Assembly (NCBI GenBank): GCA_037176725.1
Contig: JAZBRS010000026.1
Location: forward strand, 59,932,501-59,996,500
Source of the DNA: Posidonia oceanica
Lineage: Eukaryota > Streptophyta > Magnoliopsida > Alismatales > Posidoniaceae
Direction: 5' to 3'
DNA length: 64,000 nucleotides
Position numbers and translations under genes: made by a program. Positions 23,852-33,805 of this stretch are shown here, in pieces (the first letter of the stretch is position 1; every line of letters starts with the position of its first letter). Under the pieces are notes generated by a model. The model did no database searches and had not been told where the DNA came from. It saw only the letters and a list, made by a program, of their open reading frames with translations.

Positions 23852-25210
23852 TCAACCATGCATTGCCATGCTCGAGTGGTTGAGCCCAAGCATCTTCAGG
23901 AATTCCTGCCTGTCATCAACATACTTCTAAGGAGTAGGGCAGCACCGTGAGTACCACTTCACATACTTCGCCTCCTAGGACTTCTGAGCAGTTGTAGAAA
24001 GCCGAGGTGCACTTAGAGACACTCGTCTACCAATGTAAACCCAACGTGCTATGTACTCCAAGACCATCCGTTCATCCCGGTCACCGTCTTCCTTGCGAAC
24101 GTGGATCGGAGGGGTCAGAACTGCATCAGCCTGGACAACTAGCTCCAGATTCAGCAAACGTGGACAACGATGGATGGGATACAGTACTAACGATGTGGCA
24201 CCTACCAGGACGAGCTGAAGGTCACTGTGAACTGTGCTCATCACCCACGCCTTATGAGCTCCAGGCAGCTTCGGAACAAAGTCAAAATCCTGTAGTGACA
24301 AGCGTCCCAAACGGAGAACGGAGTCATGGAAGCTCAGACCTGCGAAATCTATATCACAACAGCAATGGGACATGAACCACCTATGCAGCAGCAGTGGAGA
24401 ACCAAAGAATTTCCCTGAACAAGAAGCACTGGTGAGCCCCTCCATGGTGTAAGCCAACACAGCAGGAGCCATGCACAAATCTGGACAAACAGCCACCAAC
24501 ATCAGGAGATCCACATGGTGAAGATCCATTGTGAAATTTGCATCTGCAAACAAGGCAAGGCCGCCGACTGCTACGAACAAGCACTTCCTCAGCTCAGCCT
24601 CAGCAAGTTGCCTGGTGCTAAGAACCTCCCACAGGCCTCGAAGAAAGAATCTCCCCGAGTGCATCAAAGCCTTTCTAGCTTCCTGATCCATTGCTAAATA
24701 CTCGCCTATCTTCCTGGAGTCCACTGTTTTGACAGAAATGGCGAAGCGATCATCTGCCGCCTCAGTAGATTCCGCCGCCAACCCAAGCAAAGAGGACACC
24801 TCCTCACACGTGATCAACGTCTCCCCACAAGGAAGATTGAAGGTGTTGGAAGAACCATTCCAGAAAGCCATCAAGGCATGTAACAATGGCCAAGCCACAG
24901 GCGTGCGAATCAAATCAAGTAGCTTGTCAAAACCACTACACCCGAAGAGAGGCATGTTATTCTCTACACAATTGATCAAGCTAGCCACCCACGACAGAGT
25001 ATGCCGAAAAGAATTGTGGAAATCCGGACATCCCGTGAGGTTCACTACGGCCTAAACAAGCAACCTTCAGAGGCTAAACCACAAAGAAAGCATGCAAAGA
25101 CTAAGAGGAGAGCATACCTGGTCATTCCGGATAGCTTTCATCAAGTGGTTGGGGATATCAACCACCCTCTTCACTTGGAAGGTCGAAGAAGAGAAGGAAG
25201 GAAGCTTCAT
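23852..25210 (-). pseudogene. Antisense DUF7745-like gene, copy B
   Basis: The structure is the same as copy A: exon 1 25210-25118, donor GTATGC, acceptor TTGTTTAG before 25051, then AVVNLTGCPDFHNSF. This copy has a further TAG at 23975 (after TTAQKS) where copy A reads on (KSQEAKYVKWY), and a shared later TAG after a Pro codon. Sequence between the two stops remains alignable to copy A. Substitutions between the copies (for example RPLFRC against MPLFGC) show both have drifted since duplication. Confidence 0.55.
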
Positions 25211-26217
25211 GGTCAAGATAAGGGGTTTACTTGTGCATAATGCTTCCTGAAAAGCAAGGATGGCCGTCTTTTATCTCCCCTTATCAAAAGAATCAGGGTT
25301 TAAAACGGTTTCTGAATTAAATAAACCAGGAGATCGCGCGTCGCCCCAACAGGCGGCGACTAGCATAGCCGCCCTGTAAAGTGGCGACTAACCCATCAGA
25401 ACAGACTACTGCGAAGCCAAAGAGTGAACTCTTGCCTTGAGTTCACGCGCCACCTGCCGCAACTGCTACGAACACCAGACGACACATCGGGTTGGCAAAT
25501 GAAGGGTTCACTCCCTCACTCGGTTCTCTTTGCACGGAACCCCTTTACTTGCCAAATCGAGCTGTGGGACGACGGTCCTTTCCAGAGAGTGCTGGTCACA
25601 CTCAAGGACGGAAGACACTTGACCACAACGAATTGCATTCATTCATTTGCATATGTCCATATGGTTTGGGACCAACCGTACCCCGCCAGCCTAACCTAGT
25701 ATATGGACCATTCATTGCATTGCATGTTAACCTTGCATTATCATCGTGTGTTTGAATCATCCATCCATGCATTTTCTCATATCATTGGAAGTGGAGCACG
25801 GACGGAGCACTGTTCTTCAAGAGTGTTAGAAACCTTTTAGGCATATGATCCTCCTAGAACCAACCCAGTTCATACCTATCCTCTTATTAATTCCAATCTG
25901 AGAAGTCTCAAACAAGATGTCACACTCTCCTTTCGATCGTGCCGGAATAACATCCCGCGATTTCCTCCTTAGTGCTTGCCTGTTGGAACACCTCTACATG
26001 GTTGACTTGGTCTTGACTTCGGCTGCGACACAAGATCCGAAACCGACTTGACCCTTCCATGCCTGAGTCTCCAATCTGACGTCAATTTAAACCCTCTTTT
26101 ACCTTTCCTTTGGTTACTTCAGTGACAAATTGTTTGAGATGGAGCTCCCCTTTTCAGGAAATGCTCAATAGGACATCGTTCTTGCCTTGGACCCGATCTT
26201 GTTCCACGATCAACTCC
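25211..26217. other. Non-coding spacer upstream of antisense gene, copy B
   Basis: Matches 18355-19361 closely; it carries the same GGCGACTA pairs (25337-25391) and no conserved coding sequence. Confidence 0.5.
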
Positions 26218-26226
26218 AAGGAGGGG
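26218..26226 (+). other. Polypurine tract
   Basis: AAGGAGGGG lies 4 bp before the TGTAGATATCC LTR start, the expected place for plus-strand priming. Confidence 0.7.
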
Positions 26227-26230
26227 CATC

Positions 26231-27777
26231 TGTAGATATCCTATTTTTCGCATTTCTGAGAGTTCTTCTGAGGATAGAAACCTTGAGGCGCCCCAAATCT
26301 CGTGCCTAGATTTTGATAACACATCTCCCAAATATTCCTTAACTTCTTTAAGGCATCACTTGATCTTACCTAGACTCAGGTTGTTGGCTGTGGCAGAACT
26401 AACTCACTCAGGCTCGTAACAAGTCCAAGTACCCTGGGTATCCTTCACTGCTACTCAGATTTAAAATTAGATTTGAGTTAACAGAGATGCCTCCTTGATT
26501 TCATAGACTATCTGTAGTTTCCCGGCCTTCTATCTTGTTTCCTCTGACAAAAATCCGAAAAAAGGGCTAGAAATGACCTAAGCTTGATAGTAGCCACTTG
26601 GGGAGGCGACTCATATAGTTGCCGCCTAAAGCGGCGACTAGACCCATCGCCCATTGCCCCGCCGAATTCTCTAGAAGCCATCTGAGGAGGCGGCTCAGTC
26701 AGAAGCCATTTGAGGAGGTGACCCATGTGGACGCCACCTAGAAAGGCGACTGGGCGATCGTGGGCAGCAGTTGCTTCACACGATCCCCTCAACCCTCAGG
26801 CGCCAGCTCATCAGCCGGCTGAGCGGTTGTGTAACTGCCTCGGTCTTCCCACGATCCTTGACCATTAGGCGTCACTCCATGCGGCGACTAGCAATCGTGG
26901 CTCCTTTTGAACCACTTTTCCATAGTTATTTCCCACTCCCCCCTCGACCGATAGGCACCATCTCAACCGGCGACTAACAGTCGTGGCCTCGTTCCCGGGT
27001 TGTCCCACATTTTGACTGAGCAGTTGCTATCCTTAGTCGCCATCTCAACCGGCGACTAACCCTAACTACCATTTTTCTAGAATTTTCTGAACTCCAACCG
27101 TCCCCACACCCCTAGAGTCTATAGATAGACCCCCTAGGCCAGTGGTTTGAGGGTTGGAATTTTTGAGAGAGAAATCCCCCTAGAGAGGAATTTCCAAAAG
27201 AGGCAGAGCCCTGTCAGTTGTGAGCCACCTTCAGAGAGCTAGATTTCCAATCCTGAAACTCTATCTCCTCTCCCTAATAGGCTACCAACCTGAGCTTCTA
27301 CCTCCGATCCCAAGAATCTCCAGCTACGCCGAAGCTCCGACTGTGCTTCCTTCCAACCTCATTGCATATAGCATAAGGGTGAAAGGGAGTGTCTTCCTCC
27401 AATCTAATTTCTTATTGTATTTCTTTACATTCCTTAGCATAGGACCCATAGCATATGCATGCGGGGAACAACCCCCGGTCAGTATTTGTTTTCTTTTAGT
27501 CATGTCGTTTCATTCATTTCGGTTGCTGACTACTACACTTAAGCTAATTTAGATCTATGTTGTTTTGTTTTGAAGGAAAGGAAGGAATTTGCGTAGCACG
27601 AGGAAGCCGCTAGACGACATCCTGCCGTCGATCTAGTGGTCTGAGGACCCACATCATCATAATCTCCCCTCAAGTGTCTTGTCTGCCCAAAGGCGAGTGG
27701 CGATCACAACAAAAGCTGTCGACGTCGTGGAAGCGCTGACATCTTCTCAAAACACACCTCCCAAATTCCACACTACA
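26231..27777 (+). mobile_element. 3' LTR of Tat element (1.55 kb)
   Basis: It starts TGTAGATATCC right after the purine tract and ends CCACACTACA, giving TGTAG...CTACA inverted ends. Immediately beyond, GACTG (27778-27782) is the likely target duplication, but its partner lies outside the window. The LTR contains clustered GGCGACTA motifs (26600-27055) and a TATA-like TCTATAGATAGACC at about 27117-27130. Just left of 26231 the sequence is transposon; just right of 27777 it is the older interrupted ORF. Confidence 0.8.
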
Positions 27778-29602
27778 GACTGATAGCATCTTCTCTAAGA
27801 GCCTGAGAAGGGAACTTTACAAGGAATCGACCTAGGGACACATCGAAAACTTCCAAGTCTAAAGGATGAGTCCAGAAACGAGCAAGATGGGCCGACAAGT
27901 CCTCTTTGGACAATTGAGTGGTCACTAATGCACAAGTGGAAAGATATTCTAACTGGTCATAGGTTTCATCAGAGGGAGGTATAGCAATAGGATATTGTGG
28001 TGTGTGACCCACCATTAATGCTCGTCTAGAACAGACCCTCCTAATCGAAATGTGAAAAAATATGCATATAGAGACAGAATGAGTAGGTGAGTAGCATTTA
28101 AAGCAAAAGCCACAAAATTTGCATTGTAGTTTGTAATGCCCTCGAATGCCGCAATTAAAACACCTACCTCCCCGAGCACAAAAGAGGTGTAAAGGAGAGG
28201 GAGGACGTTTACGAGTCACCACCATCTAGCCACCCTCCGGACACGAGTTCTCAGCAGGAGCCGGAAGCAGATATGGAGAAGAAAAGGTAGGGGCCCTAAC
28301 AGCAAGTGTCCGAGGAGGGGGAAAGTTAACAGGAGAAAACGGGAGCAAGTGGCTACAGTCTAAAAGTTGCCTGAGGCTAAATTCAATTCCTGAGACAAAG
28401 AATCATGAGGAAAGATAGAGCAAATCTTTTCATTTAATGTCTCCTTACCGGGAGAGCAGCAAACATGAGAATGTAGGCGGCTATCTGTCAGCAAATCAGA
28501 AGATCGAACCAGAGAAGTCGTCAATTTTTTGACAGCAAGATCATCCAGAAGATCATAGCCAAGCGTGTTATGATTAATAATAGAAGCATTACACCACCCT
28601 GAACCCTCATTTTAGCACCCAAAGCGACAATTAGAAGAATAAAAACATGTATTAATAGCAGGCAGGGAAGTCGATGTGCTAAACATCTGACCAGCATCTG
28701 ACATCAAGCCGTCATGCGTTATTATTGTGTCTTCTCGAGAAACGCCCCACAAGTAAACACCCCGTCGCTCTAACGACAACAGAGTATCCCCAGAAGAAGA
28801 TGGCTTAACATCTATCCTTTCCTGAGAAATGTGATTTAAGAATAAAGGTTGAAAATCAACCCTAGCAATCAAATTATTATCAGGGTTAATACAGGGGTTA
28901 AGACCACCAACTTAGTTAACCCTGACGAATTAAATCCCTCTACCAACTGGCAGGATGGTGACAGCTCAGCACTACTGTTGTGGTGGCCGGAAACACAAGG
29001 GCTCGTTGGAGAAGAAGAAGACCCAACCAGCAAACAAGGCAAGTCCTGCCGGCGACACCCACCGAAGGGGGCTGGCTCCAATTTCTCAGAAAAGGAAGGA
29101 GGAGGAAAAACCAGCAAGGGCTTGGCCAAAACCTGATCAATAGGCTGACCTATTTCCAACCATCTGGTCATCCCAAATAGAGGTGGATCCAAGCGAATCC
29201 CCCCACCATCTGGCAAAGAAAAGGCTGGCAAGGAAGAAGAGATGTTTTCCAGTCGAAAAGAATGAGCACCGACAAAGGGCTCAAGGCCAGATTCAACATC
29301 AGAAGAAGAAACTGGGCCAGAGGAGAGTAGATCAGTGCCAGATGTCTCATCCAAAGCGAGGTCCTGAACAAAAGAGAGGGGAGAAAGGCTAGAGAAAAAG
29401 GAGGGGCTTGTAGAACTCTCTAGAGCTGGAAAGAACCGACTCCTCCTCTGACCATGTCTGGCTCTGATAAAACGAATCTAGTGTTTGTAGTGAAAAAAAT
29501 ACTTACCCATTTAGAGCTATAAGAGAGCAGCCAAGCAGATCGACCAAGGAAAGAGGCCTTCCCCAAAGTCGACCAAGAAAGTTGCAAAACATCAGAGGAC
29601 AA
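27778..29602 (-). pseudogene. Decayed zinc-knuckle/DUF4283-like ORF interrupted by the Tat element
   Basis: On the minus strand, open segments follow one another with frame changes: 29602-29420, 29354-28869, 28872-28612, and 28225 to the LTR. The last has two zinc knuckles (CFNCGIRGHYKLQC and CFKCYSPTHSVSIC). A segment follows, LARFWTHPLDLEVFDVSLGR, then FLVKFPSQALREDAI, which resembles the DUF4283 fold of plant LINE-type gag proteins. Coding sequence stops exactly at 27777/27778, where the LTR begins, so the remaining 3' part should lie left of this window. It is probably a LINE-type ORF1 or related domesticated gene; assignment is from motif order only. Confidence 0.55.
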
Positions 29603-29842
29603 TCAGCAGGTGGAAATCGACTTCCACCCCCTCCAGATGGAAATCACCCCCAGAGATGAAACACATATCGCAGTCAAAGCAGGTCTCTTCGGAGCTTGTG
29701 TTGATTGTAGAAGCTAATGTCGTCTTTGTGGTCTATTAACTTGTGACATGGACTATTATGAAAATTGATTTTAAAAGGAATTGTTTGGTTTCTTCTTGGA
29801 GGAACATTTCCAATTAAATTTCACAAGGGAAAAAGAAAAAAT

Positions 29843-30354
29843 TGTTAAATTAAAATCCAATAAAATGTGAGCCAATGTAAAATCAATTAAAGTATTATAG
29901 GATATTTTGTGATTAGATTCATTGAAAGTGATCTATTTGGTTTTGGGTTAAGCCTATTAACATCTTAAGTGGTGTGAATTTATTATGTAAAGATCATTTA
30001 GCATATTTCTATTTGTTGATGGGTCAATTAGAAATATGTAAAAATATACATTCTATAAATAGGAATCATAGTCCTCAAATCTCAAAACTTTTGGCCTTTC
30101 TTCTCTCTCACCTCTATCTTGAGAAAGACAAGAAAGAAGAGCTTGGTGGTTTTGGAAGACCGAATTCCGTGCACGTGATAAAGGACAAACACTCCAGTTT
30201 TCAACATAGATTCAGGTATACTTCCGATTTAGTTTTTGTCCTTGTTGATTTATTATGATAATATCCTGTATGGGAAGAATATGTATTTTTTTTCCTTTTG
30301 TGTTCTTCCTTATTTTTGATGTATATATGAAATCCATGTGATATATTTTTAACA
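29843..30354 (+). repeat. 5' LTR of Copia element 1
   Basis: 512 bp, TGTTAAATTA...TTTTTAACA. A TATA-like TCTATAAATAGG lies at 30052-30063. Confidence 0.9.
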
Positions 30355-30356
30355 AG

Positions 30357-30370
30357 TGGTATCAGAACCG
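30357..30370 (+). other. Primer binding site of Copia element 1
   Basis: TGGTATCAGAACCG lies 2 bp after the 5' LTR and matches the initiator-Met tRNA 3' end complement, the usual Copia primer. Confidence 0.85.
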
Positions 30371-31376
30371 TAATCATGATTAAATCATCAAAAACTCTAG
30401 AATCATATTTGATATATGTTGAAATCATGATTTTATGCATAAAAATGGTTAAAATAAAATAAATCTAGAATTCGAGATCTTCCTCTTGCCTCTCTTACCG
30501 ATCTCCTGAGATGAACATCATTGACGTCGTCTTCGGATCCATGGCCGTCTCTCACCTATCAATTTCCAATGGAATGATGCAAGTCTTTGATGGCAAAGGT
30601 GAAAAAGAGAAGACCATACGAATAAAAAAAAAAAAGGTAACGTGTGGATTTTTCACGCGTGAACAGTACGCATGTAATCTAGCATCATTGAATGGCATTA
30701 TCCTTACATATTATGCTCTTTTTTAAATATGACATTACGCGTGAAGGAGGAATGCATGAATGGCTATCCTTACATATCATTGAATGACAATATCATTGAT
30801 GGGTTTAAATGAAAAATACTTAGACATTTTGCATAGATAACCTTCACATTGTTAAATATTATACTATTTTGTATTGTTAACTTTTGCATAATTCAATTTT
30901 CACGCAGAAGATTTAGCATACATTAAATATTAGTCAATAATCTATGATATCAAATAAATTCATTATTGGTGATGAAATATAAATTGTCTTCTATTCTAAG
31001 AATAGATTAATCGAAGCAACACTCTACTAATGTAGGCTCTTTTTCCCAGATTGGTCTATTCAAAATAGAAAGATGTTTGTGTGTTTGAGATTCAATGGGA
31101 TAATAATCGGTCCAAAGGAAGGTTACTATTTGACCGAATATCAAGTACACTTGTGGTAATAAATACGTGACAATTATATGGTTGTTCCATGTAAGTAACT
31201 AGTTGGCACAAAGAAAGGCTTATTACTTGACAATACTAATTGTCGGTATTTGATTACTACATTGAAGAGTACTACTTGCAAGTTAACATTTCTGCCCAAA
31301 GACTAAATGTCGATGTTGCGATAGGTATCTTGAGATGGGCCCCACCATAAATTGAATTTATTCATTTGTTTCTTTA

Positions 31377-31948
31377 TTGTTAAATATTCATATGGTTGTC
31401 ATTGGACTAACAATTCTTTTGGTTTTCAATTATTTATTAATTGCTTCAGTTAATGCATCAGCTTCCATAACTACCAACATAAATTCAATCCCCATACTTA
31501 ATGACACTAATTTCAAGTATTGGAAAAAGAACGTTATGATTGTTCTCGGTTGCATGGATCTAGATTTAGCCCTAAAGACGGAACCATTTAGCACTAATTC
31601 CATTTCACCTTCTAGCCATTATAATTGACCTTGAATTGACTAAATTGTATAAAAAAAGAGATCAAAACTAAATACATGAAATGGACTCTTAATGAGATCA
31701 TTTTGCATTGTGTGCAAGAGGAAGAGAGACTAAAGCAAGATAAGACAAAGAGTACTTATCTAGCTTCCACCTTTGAGGACAAAGGCAAAAGAAAACTAAA
31801 GCTTATTGAAGCTGCAGGTGTTTCACCCAAGAAGCAACAAAGGCCGATTGTGTTTACCTACCACTTTTGCAAGAAGGGTGGGCACAAGAAGGAAAACTGT
31901 ACCAAGTATCACGCTTGGCGTGCTAAGAAAGGTACATCTTTTACTTAG
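31377..31948 (+). pseudogene. Copia element 1 gag remnant
   Basis: NSIPILNDTNFKYWKKNVMI and LGCMDLDLAL are the typical start of Copia gag. After a gap with a frameshift and stop (31626-31675) the frame resumes with MKWTLNEIILHCVQEEERLK. The knuckle is YHFCKKGGHKKENC; Tyr stands where the first Cys of CxxCxxxxHxxxxC is expected. The preceding leader 30371-31376 shows no conserved coding sequence. Confidence 0.75.
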
Positions 31949-33428
31949 TTTGTTCTGAAGTTAATATATCTTCTGTACCTAAACACACTTGGTGGATAAA
32001 TTTTGATGCAACTACTCACATAAGTGTGTCTATATAGGGTTGCCTAAGTTGTCGGACAACAAGTGATGACGAAAGATACATCTTTGTGGGTGACGGTAAT
32101 AAAGTAGAAGTAGAAGCTATTGGTCATTTTAGATTATTGTTAATAACAGGATGTAATTGAGATTTGAAAGAAACTTGTGTTGTACCGTCATTTAGGCGAA
32201 ATTTGGTTTATGTTTCTGTATTGGACAAATCTGGTTATTCTTGTCTTCAAGGAAATAGAAAATTTAATCTTTTTCAAGATTCTAATCTTATTGGTACCGG
32301 TTCTTTGATTAATAACGACAATCTATATTTGTTTGATACAATAGTTTCTCATAATGAAACTTTGCATTCTATATCAATAGATACAAAGTGAAAATCAAGT
32401 GAGGATTCCACTATATTATGGCATAAGCGTTTAGGTCATATCTCTAAACAACAAATAGAGAAGCTTGTGTCAGATGAAATTCTTCCTTTTCTTGACTCAG
32501 TAGATTTTCAAGTTTACATTGAGTGTATTAAAGGAAATTAAACCAATGTTAAGAGATTAGGTGTCAATAGATGTTCAGACGTCTTAGAACTAATACATAC
32601 GGATATTTGTGAACCATTCCCTACAATATATTGGAATGGTCAACAATACTTTATTACGTTCATAGACGACTATGCACGTTATGGCTACCTATATCTCTTT
32701 CATGAAAAATCACAGGCCTTAGATGTGTTCAAACAATTTAAGGTTGAAGTTGAAAATCAATTCAACAAAAGAATTAAAGCCGTTAGATCTGACCATGGTG
32801 GTGAGTACTATGGTAGATATGACGGATCCAGTGAACAATGTCTAAGCCCGTTTACCAAGTTCCTAGAAGAATGTGGTATTGTCCCTCAATACACCATGCC
32901 TGGTTCTCCAGTCATGAATGGTGTTGCTGAGAGGCACAATAGGACACTTAAGGATATAGTGAGGAGTATAATTAATCATTCTACCTTACTAGAATTCCTC
33001 TAGAGCAAGGCACTTAAGACTGTATCTTACATATTAAACAAAGTACCAACTAAAGCAGCAGCTAAAATCTCTTATGAATTATGGATGGAGAAGAAACCCA
33101 TCATAAGCCTAATGAAAAGAAACTGGACTCTAAAATTGTTAGCTGCTATTTTGTTGGATATTTTGAGAGGTTCAAGGGCTTTAAGTTTTATGATTCTACT
33201 ATTAGATCATTTTTCGAGACGGGTAATGCTAGATTTTTTGAGGAAGTAGAGTTTGAGGTGGAAGATAAGGGAAGAGACATTGTCTTTGAAGAGGAATTTA
33301 TTTCTCTTCCTACAGTTGCTATTAACGATGATCAGAAAATAATTCCTGATATTGTTCAAGTGGCAAATCCGGAGCAAGGCATTGTTGATCCTCTCCCCAT
33401 TCAAGTAGAACAAACTCGACTCCCATAA
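31949..33428 (+). pseudogene. Copia element 1 protease and integrase remnant
   Basis: Protease remnants include WWINFDATTHIS (DAT for DS/TG) near 31995. A typical spacer follows, with RRNLVYVSVLDKSGY and LWHKRLGHISKQQIEK near 32425. The integrase core shows FIDDYARYGYLYLFHEKS (about 32660), RSDHGGEYYG and GIVPQYTMPGSPVMNGVAER, so D, D and E positions survive. The C-terminal part after a stop (33001) has GYFERFKGFKFYD. Several stops and frame changes lie between. Confidence 0.75.
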
Positions 33429-33805
33429 GAGTCAATGCCACTTAGGAGGTCCACTAGAGAGAAGAGAAGTGTATTTTTAGATGATTACATCGTATTTCTC
33501 TAGGAATATCAAGTTGATTATGACATGATAGATGATAATTCGATCACCGTCCATCGAGCAATCAATAGTTCCAACTCTCAAAAGTGGATAGATGCTATGA
33601 ATGATGAGCTTAAATCCATGAAGAATAATGACGTTTGGGATCTTGTCCCATTACCTGAAGGTGCGAAACCCATTGGTTGCAAATAGATATTTTAAACCAA
33701 GAGGGATTCGCAAGGTAATGTAGAAAGATATAAGGCTCGTCTTGTAGCTAAGGGATTTACTCAAAGGAGATGCATTGATTATAAATAGACTTTTTCTCTA
33801 GTTTC
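33429..33805 (+). pseudogene. Copia element 1 reverse transcriptase, first part
   Basis: KWIDAMNDELKSMKNNDVWD, LVPLPEGAKPIGCK and ERYKARLVAKGFTQ are the standard opening of Copia RT, followed by DYK-stop-TFSLVS. The coding sequence is cut after GTTTC at 33805 and resumes with TCGAAAGAC after 39699. Confidence 0.8.

Larger units (their letters stand above)
22516..26687. repeat. Internal duplication, copy B (probable original)
   Basis: It is the partner of 15630-19831. Here the sequence flows without a break into the mobile-domain exons on the left and the rest of the LTR on the right. Confidence 0.9.
1..27777 (+). mobile_element. Tat/Ogre-lineage Ty3/Gypsy LTR retrotransposon, 5' end outside window
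   Basis: Domain order on the + strand is gag, protease, G-patch, RT, RNase H, a second (archaeal-type) RNase H and integrase, then a long 3' region, a purine tract and an LTR. The second RNase H, the G-patch after protease, and antisense genes downstream of pol are known marks of the Tat branch (Ogre, Grande, Retand). The interior is interrupted by a solo LTR (997-6951) and enlarged by an internal 4.2-kb duplication. Removing both still leaves over 17 kb without the 5' LTR, so the element is very large even for this branch. Scattered premature stops and at least two frameshifts make it non-autonomous now. It inserted into an older reverse-strand ORF, whose remainder starts at 27778. Confidence 0.9.

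Noticed and set aside
15630..26687. The two 4.2-kb direct repeats as a pair of LTRs of a minus-strand element
   Set aside because: Their ends lack TG/CA and a purine tract in the right place, they include a known LTR start internally, and one join falls inside an exon. An internal duplication explains them better.
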